Assembly: GCA_001898145.1 (NCBI GenBank) | Contig: MKSR01000040.1 | Location: forward strand, 620,001-684,000 | DNA from: Dyadobacter sp. 50-39 | Lineage (GTDB): Bacteria > Bacteroidota > Bacteroidia > Cytophagales > Spirosomataceae | Direction: 5' to 3' | DNA length: 64,000 bases | Shown: piece after piece, positions 35,600 through 43,016 of the stretch | Layout of the letters: each line of letters begins with the position of its first letter | Numbering within the stretch: position 1 is the stretch's first letter | Notes under the pieces: model-generated | Seen by the model: only the letters and a program-made list of their open reading frames with translations | The model's database searches: none | What the model was told of the DNA's origin: nothing | Translations under genes and position numbers: made by a program

Positions 35600-36217
35600 A
35601 TGGGAAGAAAGAGCCTCAAAGAAGCCCGCAAGAAAGAAATCATCAAAGTGTTTTATGGCCTGGCCAAGAAGAACGGCCTGGAAAATACTTCCATCGCCAA
35701 AATCGCGGCGAAAATGGAGATCAACCCAAGCCTCATCATCCATTATTTCCAGACGCGCGAAGACCTGGTGTACGGGCTTGTGGATTACATTCTCGATAAA
35801 TACAAGCTTATATATAAGGTAAGCGCCGCCCACTCCAAAGATTCGAGGAAAGCACTCCTCGAAATCATCGGCAATATCTTCTCCAAAAAATGGAATGCGC
35901 TCTTCGACGACGGCCTGTTCTACGGCTGCTACGCCATGGCGTTCCACGACGCCAAAGTGCGGGACCTTTATAAAAAGCTGCTCGATTCGCTTCGCGAAAT
36001 GCTTATCGGGCATATCGAACAGTGCCGCGAGGACGGCGTACTGGATATAGAGGACGTGGAAACGGTGGCGGACAATATCTTCGTGCTCATCGACGGCGCC
36101 TATTTTTACCTCAGCCTTGTGTCGGACAAAAACGAATACGAGCACCGGCTTGCCAAATACCGGCAGCAGGCATTATCGATCCTGCATTTGAAGGAGCTGT
36201 CAGAAGTTGCCGGATGA
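35600..36217 (+). CDS. TetR/AcrR family transcriptional regulator
   Basis: 205 residues. The N-terminal DNA-binding domain spans about 10-60, with the helix-turn-helix in SIAKIAAKMEINPSLIIHYF and the family's QTREDLVYGLVDYIL. The remaining all-helical part is the dimer and ligand domain. Its ligand is unknown. The gene is divergent from the SusC gene of the GH95 locus, with 203 bases between starts and a palindrome in that gap. Control of that locus is therefore plausible; TetR repressors of SusCD loci are less usual than sigma/anti-sigma or hybrid two-component control. Its 3' end overlaps the convergent small membrane gene by 18 bases. Confidence 0.93.
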   Translation: MGRKSLKEARKKEIIKVFYGLAKKNGLENTSIAKIAAKMEINPSLIIHYFQTREDLVYGLVDYILDKYKLIYKVSAAHSKDSRKALLEIIGNIFSKKWNALFDDGLFYGCYAMAFHDAKVRDLYKKLLDSLREMLIGHIEQCREDGVLDIEDVETVADNIFVLIDGAYFYLSLVSDKNEYEHRLAKYRQQALSILHLKELSEVAG

Positions 36218-36463
36218 CTTCCGCACGAGCCTGCGTATTACGGCGCCCACCCCGATCATGAGCCAGATCACATTGACGGCCACATTCGGTTTGTCGCCAT
36301 ATTCGAGGGAATACACAATGAGGGTGCCCGCACCAACCATATTCAGGATGTGAAACGGATAGCCGTTTGGCTTCAACACACCGACCGTCAGCAGCAGGTA
36401 CGCCACTACATACGCAACGACGCCCAGCCAGCCCAACGTTTCCAGTAATAGTGCGGTATTCAT
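36200..36463 (-). CDS. Small three-helix membrane protein, CBU_0592-like
   Basis: 87 residues with three hydrophobic segments at about 8-28, 37-53 and 61-78. The sequence pattern (LGWLGVVAYVVAYLLLTVGV, then NGYPFHILNMVGAGTLIVYS) resembles the CBU_0592-like family of small bacterial membrane proteins, whose function is unknown. The C-terminus is basic (RRLVRKSSGNF), consistent with a cytoplasmic tail. It is convergent with the TetR gene and overlaps its last 18 bases. No partner gene is seen on this strand. Confidence 0.8.
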   Translation of the reverse strand: MNTALLLETLGWLGVVAYVVAYLLLTVGVLKPNGYPFHILNMVGAGTLIVYSLEYGDKPNVAVNVIWLMIGVGAVIRRLVRKSSGNF

Positions 36464-36798
36464 ATAGCCCGGTTTTACTTCACAATATTAATGGAGCGGG
36501 CTTTCACCGCCAAACGCTCCGCAAAAGCCCCTAACCAGCCATTATTCGCTGTTTTTAAGAAATAGCCAAATAAAATCACCCAAATTCACAGATTTGCGGA
36601 ATTTCAGGGAGAAATAAGTTAATATCGGTAAAAAAGCCGCTAATTCACATCAAGTTTTTGGTTTTCCGACCTGCTAATTTTACAAATAGATAATTTTCTA
36701 AAAGCACCCGTCCGGCGGCACTGCCGCTCTCTATCAGAATCAACTGTCTGACTATCAGACAGCAAGGAATTTATTGCCTTTACAGTTTCAAAGCAGCT
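36464..36798. other. Intergenic region with 5' leader of the S9 peptidase gene
   Basis: This 335-base A/T-rich stretch contains no convincing gene. It holds the divergent upstream regions of the small membrane gene and the S9 peptidase gene. A perfect 8-bp hairpin (CTGTCTGA-CTA-TCAGACAG) occupies 36744-36762, 37 bases before the peptidase start. No exact TANNTTTG box was found in front of the peptidase. Confidence 0.5.
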
Positions 36799-39129
36799 AT
36801 GAAAATCCCTAATCCAAGCCTTTGTAAGAAAATTTACCTTCATGCAATTGGTGCATTAAGCCTGGCGGCCCCATTAATGGCCCAGAAGCCGCTGCCTGCC
36901 TATCAGCCCAACCCGGCCGAACTTTCCGCGTCGTACAGGCGGATGGCCCTGATGGACTCGCTCACCAGGGGCAGCGTGCTGAAAACCCAGGTAACACCCA
37001 ACTGGTTGCCCGACGGGCAGTCGTTCTGGTACAGGAATGTATTAAAGGACAGCCTCACCGAATACCTGGTGGTGAAGCCCGGCGAAAACAAAAGGACACC
37101 GGCTTTCGATAATGCCAGGGTGGCCGCCGCGCTCTCCAAGGCCTATGATTCGACTTTTTCCGCTGCCAGGCTATGGATCAGCGACATTCACTTTGAGCCC
37201 GATAAACACCGCCTGATCTTGCAAAGCAAAGGCAAATGGTTTGCTTACGATACCGAAACCGGGACGGCGCAGAAGATCGCGAAGCCCGATTTACCCAAAA
37301 CGAAAGACACCGGCTGGACCCGGCAGACCAGTCGTTGGGGCCGCTTCCGTGCCGACAGCGTCTCACCTGACCGGCAGACGAAGGCATTTGTCCGCAACGG
37401 GAACATTTATTTAGGTAAAAAGGAAGACAAAACCGGCAAACAGCTCACCTACGACGGCAATCCGCTGAAACCTTATGGTGAACTGAGCTGGTCGCCCGAC
37501 GGCCGCTACCTGGTATGCTACCGCATCGACCCCCGCGACGAGCGGCAGGTGAGTATCATCTTCTCCTCGCTGCCGAACACTACGCGGGGGGAAGTGAAAA
37601 CACGCGGGTATGCGCAGCCCGGCGATGAATTTACAAGCTATGAAATGCATGTGATCGACGTGCAGAGCGGCAAATCCGTGAAAGTACAGTCGGAGGTGAT
37701 CGACTTTTTCAATGCGCCTGTGATACGCTGGCGCAAGGGCGACGCTACGCATTTTACCTATGAGAAAGTGGACCGCGGCCACCAGCGTTTCCGGGTGATC
37801 GAAGTCGATGCTACCAATGGTGCCACGAAGCACATCATCGACGAGCAAACCAAGACATTCATTTACCAGAACATGATTTACACGCATTACCAGCCTGACA
37901 ATCATGAAATTATCTGGGCCTCGGAAAGGGACGGCTGGCGGCACATTTACCTCGTCGACGAGCAGACAGGCCAGATCAAGAACCAGGTTACCAAAGGCGA
38001 ATGGGTAGTGCGCGACATCGACAGCATCGATACGCAGAAGCGCGAAGTGTGGTTCAAAGCGAGCGGGATGAATGCGAACGAGGACCCTTACCATATTCAT
38101 TATTACCGCATTAAGTTCGACGGCACCGGCCTGGTGAAACTGACCGACCATGCGAAGGCGACGCATCAGCTCACCTTTTCGCCCGACAGGACCTATTACG
38201 TAGACACTTACTCAACGATGACCAGCGCGCCGGTGTCGGAGCTCCGCAGGACTGCCGACGCTTCGCTGGTGATGAAGTTGGAGACCGCCGATATTTCGCC
38301 TTATCTCGCATTGGGCTTCAAACTGCCGGAAATTTTCAAAGCCAAGGGCCGCGACGGCAAGACCGACATCTGGGGCATAGTGTACCGTCCGAGCCACTTC
38401 GACCCGAAGAAGAAGTACCCGATCATCGAAAACATTTACGCAGGCCCACAGGACTCGTATGTACCGAAAGCATTCAGGCATTACGGCGAAATGCAGAGCA
38501 TGGCCGAGCTGGGTTTCATTGTAGTGCAAATGGATGGAATGGGCACCTACAACCGTTCCAAGGCATTCCATGATATGTGCTGGCAGAACCTGGCGGATGC
38601 CGGCTTCCCGGACCGCATTGCGTGGATGAAGGCCCTGGCCGAAAAATATCCCCAGGTGGACTCGACCCGCGTAGGCGTGTACGGGACTTCCGCCGGCGGG
38701 CAAAACTCGCTGGGTGCATTGCTCTTCCACCCGGGCTTTTACGATGCGGCGGTTTCGGCATGCGGCTGCCACGACAACCGCGTCGATAAGCAATGGTGGA
38801 ACGAGCAATGGATGGGGTACCCGGTAGGAAAGCATTACGACGAGCAGTCGAATGTGACCAATGCGGCGAAATTACAGGGTGACCTGCTGCTGATCGTGGG
38901 CGAGGTAGACACCAACGTACCGCCCGAAAGTACCTACCGCGTGGCCGATGCGTTGATCAAAGCGAACAAGGAATTTGACCTCCTCGTCGTACCGGGCATG
39001 GGCCACAGCGACGGCGGACCGTACGGGCGCCGCAAGAAGCGGGACTTTTTTGTACAAAAATTACTCGGAGTAGATCCCCCGAACAGAAACAAAGCCACCG
39101 CCGCCCAACCAGCAGCACTAGGAAAATAA
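36799..39129 (+). CDS. Exported S9 family prolyl oligopeptidase (DPP-IV-like)
   Basis: 776 residues with a signal peptide that runs to about residue 29 (ends APLMAQ). The eight-bladed propeller covers roughly 60-500 (WSPDGRYLVCYRIDPRDERQ and WASERDGWRHIYLVDEQTGQ are typical DPP-IV blades). The alpha/beta-hydrolase domain holds the triad: Ser631 in VGVYGTSAGGQNSLGALLF, Asp704 in VGEVDTNVPPESTYR, and His736 in VVPGMGHSDGG. The nucleophile elbow is GTSAGG where most DPP-IV relatives have GWSYGG. The enzyme should cut after proline or alanine in periplasmic peptides. A glutamate motif for free N-terminus binding is not obvious, so exo- versus endo-activity is open. The gene stands alone and is followed by REP-like palindromes. 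Confidence 0.94.
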   Translation: MKIPNPSLCKKIYLHAIGALSLAAPLMAQKPLPAYQPNPAELSASYRRMALMDSLTRGSVLKTQVTPNWLPDGQSFWYRNVLKDSLTEYLVVKPGENKRTPAFDNARVAAALSKAYDSTFSAARLWISDIHFEPDKHRLILQSKGKWFAYDTETGTAQKIAKPDLPKTKDTGWTRQTSRWGRFRADSVSPDRQTKAFVRNGNIYLGKKEDKTGKQLTYDGNPLKPYGELSWSPDGRYLVCYRIDPRDERQVSIIFSSLPNTTRGEVKTRGYAQPGDEFTSYEMHVIDVQSGKSVKVQSEVIDFFNAPVIRWRKGDATHFTYEKVDRGHQRFRVIEVDATNGATKHIIDEQTKTFIYQNMIYTHYQPDNHEIIWASERDGWRHIYLVDEQTGQIKNQVTKGEWVVRDIDSIDTQKREVWFKASGMNANEDPYHIHYYRIKFDGTGLVKLTDHAKATHQLTFSPDRTYYVDTYSTMTSAPVSELRRTADASLVMKLETADISPYLALGFKLPEIFKAKGRDGKTDIWGIVYRPSHFDPKKKYPIIENIYAGPQDSYVPKAFRHYGEMQSMAELGFIVVQMDGMGTYNRSKAFHDMCWQNLADAGFPDRIAWMKALAEKYPQVDSTRVGVYGTSAGGQNSLGALLFHPGFYDAAVSACGCHDNRVDKQWWNEQWMGYPVGKHYDEQSNVTNAAKLQGDLLLIVGEVDTNVPPESTYRVADALIKANKEFDLLVVPGMGHSDGGPYGRRKKRDFFVQKLLGVDPPNRNKATAAQPAALGK

Positions 39130-39449
39130 AAAATCCTGAATTACTAATCCTTTGATCCCCGGGCTAAAGCCCGGGGCAATAGATGAAGGGGAGCCGGTCT
39201 GAAGACCGGACAGAAGATAAAAATCAGGGACCAGAACCATCCTCTGCCCCGGTCTTCAGACCGGGGAAAGAAAAAAGCAAAGTACAAAAAACTAAATCAA
39301 AAGATCCTCTGCCCCGGTCTTCAGACCGGGAAAAGAAAAAGGTCAGATAGTTGCAGATTGAACATAGTGCATTGGGCTGATTTGGCCCAACCAGCATTGC
39401 TATGACAGCATTTCATAAAGAAACTTGAAGTTACGCTAACCCAAATCCC
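39130..39449. other. Intergenic region with REP-like palindrome cluster
   Basis: This 320-base stretch has no gene. It contains four GC-rich palindromes (39157-39330) and a weak 6-bp hairpin (TTGGGC/GCCCAA) at 39372-39390, then the upstream region of the fusion gene at 39450. No TANNTTTG box was seen before that gene. Confidence 0.7.
39157..39330. repeat. REP-like palindromes, four copies, one inverted
   Basis: Four compact palindromes lie between convergently clean gene ends: 39157-39176 (CCCCGGGCTAAAGCCCGGGG), 39194-39209 (CCGGTCTGAAGACCGG), 39247-39266 (CCCCGGTCTTCAGACCGGGG) and 39313-39330 (CCCGGTCTTCAGACCGGG). The last two sit in a 27-base direct repeat (39239-39265 and 39304-39330, period 65). 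The second copy has loop GA where the last two have TC, so it is inverted relative to them, as in REP-iREP pairs. Such units are usually scattered by RAYT-type transposases, but no such gene is in this window. The first palindrome may also end transcription of the S9 peptidase gene. Confidence 0.75.
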
Positions 39450-42400
39450 ATGAAAAGAGTATTACTATTCCTGCTTGCGCTCGTGCTCGGCTACGGCTGT
39501 GCGCAGAAACGACGGTCGGTGCAGGTACCAGCTACCGCGAGCAAGAGCGACGCGAAACAGACCGTCGCCGGTCGCCGCATTGAGCTGCTCTTCCTCGGGC
39601 ACGACAGCCGCCACCATTTCTCGGAGAAATATTTCCCGATGCTTTCTCTGCCGTTGTTCCAGAAGGGCATCAACATGACCTACACCGCCGACCCGAATGC
39701 ACTCAATCCCGAGAATCTCGCGCATTACGACGGCGTGGTGATTTACGCCAACCATAACACCATCACCCCGGCGCAGGAAAGTGCTTTGAAGACATTTGTA
39801 GAAAGCGGACACGCATTGATTCCCCTCCATGCGGCCTCTTTTTGCTTTCAGAATTCGGACTGGTATATCAAAACCGTGGGCGGGCAGTTCAGCTCGCACA
39901 AATACGGCACATTTACTGCGCCGGTGGTAAAGGCCGACCACCCGGTTATGCAGGGCTGGAAAACGTTCGAAACATGGGATGAAACGTATGTGCATTCAAA
40001 GCTTAATCCGGACATTACCGTCCTGCAAGAGCGCGTCGAGGGCGACCATCACGAGCCCTGGACCTGGGTACGCACGCAAGGCAAAGGCCGCGTGTTTTAC
40101 ACCGCATATGGCCACGACGAGCGCACCTGGAAGCAACCTGCATTCCATGAACTGGTCGCCAATGGCATTATGTGGGCTGTGAGCGACGAGGCGAAGGAGC
40201 GTTTGAAAAAATTCAATCTGACCCCGCCTGCCTACACCGACGCCAATGTACCCAACTATGAAAAGCGTGACCCGGCACCGAAGTTTCAGCAGCCATTGTC
40301 CCCCGCCGAATCCCAAAAACTGACGCAGGTACCCGTGGATTTCGAACTGCAACTGTTCGCTTCCGAGCCCGACATCGTGAAACCGATTGCCATGGCCTGG
40401 GACGAACGCGGGCGGCTTTTTGTAGCTGAAACACAGGATTATCCCAACGAAGTACGCGAGCAGGACGGCGTAGGCAAGGACCGCATCAAGATCTGCGAAG
40501 ACACCGACGGCGACGGCAAGGCCGACAAGTTTACCATCTTCGCGGACAACCTCAATATCCCGACCAGCCTCGTGTTCGCCAATGGCGGCATTATCGTGGC
40601 CCAGGCGCCGCATTTCATTTTCCTCAAAGACACCGACGGCGACGATAAGGCCGATATTCGCGAAAATATCATTTCGGGCTGGGGCAAAAGCGATACCCAC
40701 GCGGGCCCCTCGAACCTGAAATACGGCCTGGACAACAAGATCTGGGGTGTATTGGGCTATGCCGGCTTCCGGGGAACGAGCAGCGGCAAACAACTGAATT
40801 TCAGCCAGGGCATTTACCGGTTCGACCACGACGGCAAGAACCTGGAATACATCGGACGGACTTCGAACAACACCTGGGGATTAGGCTTTTCCGAAGAGTT
40901 TGAAGTGTTTATTTCAACAGCGAACGGGAATTACAGCGGACATTTCGCCATGCCACTCGAATACGTGAAACGCTCCGTAGCGGACGGATCGGGCAATACC
41001 GTTTACAAACTGGATTCGCATTACGAAATGAACTACCTCACCCCCGCATTGCGGCAGGTAGATTTTCATGGCGGGTTCACCGCGGCGGCAGGGCATAACC
41101 TGTATACGGCCCGCAACTTCCCGAAATCGTACTGGAATGCCACCGCATTTGTTTGCGAGCCCACCGGGCGGCTGCTTTACCAGGCACTGCTGAAACCGAA
41201 AGGCGCAGGCTTTAAAGAGAAAAACGGCTTCAACCTGCTTGCCAGCGCCGATGAGTGGTTTTCGCCCGTGCACGCAGAGGTGGGCCCGGACGGGGCCGTG
41301 TGGGTAGCGGATTGGTACAGTTTCATCATCCAGCACAACCCTACCCCGCGCGGTTTCGAGAATGGTAAGGGTAATGCGTACATCAACCCGCTGCGCGACA
41401 ATCAGCATGGACGTATATACAGGGTCGTTTGGAAGAATGCAAAGAAAAAACCCTATCCGAAACTTGACAAAAACGATGCAGCAAGCCTGGTGGCCGGACT
41501 GAAAAACGACAACATGTTCTGGCGCACCACAGCGCAGCGGCTGATCGTGGAATCGAAAAATACGGCAGCTATTCCAGACCTGATTAAAATGGTGAATGAC
41601 CAGTCTGTGGACGATATTGGCTTGAATAGCCCCGCCGTGCATGCACTGTGGACGCTCGATGGCTTGCATGCATTCACCGGCCCGAATGAGGAAGCCTACC
41701 ATACACTGGTACGGGCCATGCGGCACCCGGCGGCGGGTGTGCGAAAAACGGCCGTAAAACTGCTTCCACGCAACGAAAAGACGCTCTCCGCATTGAAATG
41801 GACCAATTCATTGAGCGATCCGGACCTGAAAGTTAGGCTTGCCACCATACAGGCACTGACGGATCTCCCTGCTTCGGAGGAAATCGGCAGAATGCTCTAC
41901 CTTGCCGGCCAGGATTCGCAGAATGCGGCGGACGAGTACCTCGCGCAGGCCATTTTTTCGGGGGTGATCAAACACGAAAATGGTTTCAAAGCTGCTGCGG
42001 CGAAGCTCAGAGACTCGACCCTGACGGCACGCATCGAGCGCGGGCTGATCGAAGAGACCTACATGCTCAACCTATGGTCGCCGCCGATTTACCCGCCGGA
42101 CATTTCCCACAAAGAGCTTAAAATCAGCGCCATTATCACCAAAGCGCAAGAGGATCTTTCGGGTGTGGTCGTATCGCAGGGTAACCGCCAGAATGGTTAC
42201 AGCCTATATATGCAAGACGGGAAATTGCACTGGCTGGTACGGCAAAATGGTCAGTCCTACCAGGTTACCTCCACCCGGAAACTGCCCGACGAACGCTTTA
42301 ACGCCTACGCCACACTTTCGGATGGGGGCAAAATGACGCTCGCCATCGAGGATGAAACGCCGGTAAGCGGCCATGCAGCCGGGCTTTTCCACCAGCCTTT

Positions 42401-42977
42401 CATCCCGGACGACATTCGTCTCGGCCGCGATATGCGCGACGGCAACCAGGTAGGCGATTATCCGGATAATGCCCGGTTACGGGGCTGGCTCGACATCAAA
42501 AGCACCTTACAGCTAAACCAGGTCGTTGCCCAAAAGGAAGACAAAAAAGTATCGCGCGCCCATACCGAAGCACCGGTTGAAATAGTGAAAGGAAAAGGTA
42601 ACCCGGTAACGGTGAAGCTGAAAGTGATCGAGCATGAAATGAAGTTCGACCAGAAAACATTCACTGTCAAGCCCGGTCAGAAAGTGACGATCCAGTTTAC
42701 GAACCCGGATTTTATGCAGCATAACCTGCTCATTATCAAACCAGGCTCATTGGAAAAAGTAGGCAATGCCGCCGACTTGCTGGCGCGGGAAGCGAATGCT
42801 ATCGCGCTCAACTATATACCGAAAATACCCGAAGTACTGCACGCAACGGAACTGGTAAGTCCGGAAGGGAATGCGACGCTGGTGTTCATAGCGCCCGACA
42901 AGCCCGGGGATTACCCGTTCCTGTGCACCGTCCCCGGCCATTGGCGGATCATGAACGGTGTGATGAAAGTGCAATGA
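39450..42977 (+). CDS. ThuA / PVC-type dehydrogenase / blue-copper fusion lipoprotein
   Basis: 1175 residues. A lipoprotein signal, MKRVLLFLLALVLGYGC, ends at cysteine 17. Residues of about 42-255 are a ThuA-like domain (LLFLGHDSRHHFSEKYFPML, HAASFCFQNSDWY). About 290-690 is the PVC-type membrane-bound dehydrogenase propeller (FELQLFASEPDIVKPIAMAW, FVAETQDYPNEV), with two DTDGDGKAD-type calcium loops near 351 and 394. HEAT-like helices follow (about 700-850), then a beta-sandwich near 895-1010 (GYSLYMQDGKLHWLVRQNG). The last 125 residues are a cupredoxin with ligands His1091, Cys1159, His1164 and Met1168 (C-x4-H-x3-M). No CxxCH heme site is present, so copper seems to replace the usual cytochrome module. 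Probably oxidises a sugar-like substrate at the envelope; it is 39 bases before susC. Confidence 0.9.
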   Translation: MKRVLLFLLALVLGYGCAQKRRSVQVPATASKSDAKQTVAGRRIELLFLGHDSRHHFSEKYFPMLSLPLFQKGINMTYTADPNALNPENLAHYDGVVIYANHNTITPAQESALKTFVESGHALIPLHAASFCFQNSDWYIKTVGGQFSSHKYGTFTAPVVKADHPVMQGWKTFETWDETYVHSKLNPDITVLQERVEGDHHEPWTWVRTQGKGRVFYTAYGHDERTWKQPAFHELVANGIMWAVSDEAKERLKKFNLTPPAYTDANVPNYEKRDPAPKFQQPLSPAESQKLTQVPVDFELQLFASEPDIVKPIAMAWDERGRLFVAETQDYPNEVREQDGVGKDRIKICEDTDGDGKADKFTIFADNLNIPTSLVFANGGIIVAQAPHFIFLKDTDGDDKADIRENIISGWGKSDTHAGPSNLKYGLDNKIWGVLGYAGFRGTSSGKQLNFSQGIYRFDHDGKNLEYIGRTSNNTWGLGFSEEFEVFISTANGNYSGHFAMPLEYVKRSVADGSGNTVYKLDSHYEMNYLTPALRQVDFHGGFTAAAGHNLYTARNFPKSYWNATAFVCEPTGRLLYQALLKPKGAGFKEKNGFNLLASADEWFSPVHAEVGPDGAVWVADWYSFIIQHNPTPRGFENGKGNAYINPLRDNQHGRIYRVVWKNAKKKPYPKLDKNDAASLVAGLKNDNMFWRTTAQRLIVESKNTAAIPDLIKMVNDQSVDDIGLNSPAVHALWTLDGLHAFTGPNEEAYHTLVRAMRHPAAGVRKTAVKLLPRNEKTLSALKWTNSLSDPDLKVRLATIQALTDLPASEEIGRMLYLAGQDSQNAADEYLAQAIFSGVIKHENGFKAAAAKLRDSTLTARIERGLIEETYMLNLWSPPIYPPDISHKELKISAIITKAQEDLSGVVVSQGNRQNGYSLYMQDGKLHWLVRQNGQSYQVTSTRKLPDERFNAYATLSDGGKMTLAIEDETPVSGHAAGLFHQPFIPDDIRLGRDMRDGNQVGDYPDNARLRGWLDIKSTLQLNQVVAQKEDKKVSRAHTEAPVEIVKGKGNPVTVKLKVIEHEMKFDQKTFTVKPGQKVTIQFTNPDFMQHNLLIIKPGSLEKVGNAADLLAREANAIALNYIPKIPEVLHATELVSPEGNATLVFIAPDKPGDYPFLCTVPGHWRIMNGVMKVQ

Positions 42978-43016
42978 TTGCCCTCAAATAAGTTTAAACC
43001 ATCTAACTCCAATCGT

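Noticed and set aside
36640-36843. 67-residue minus-strand ORF before the S9 peptidase
   Set aside because: It overlaps the peptidase start and an A/T-rich leader, with no family or ribosome-binding signal.
39157-39330. CRISPR-like spacing of repeats
   Set aside because: The repeated units are palindromes of differing sequence and uneven spacing, with no cas genes, so REP-like elements fit better.
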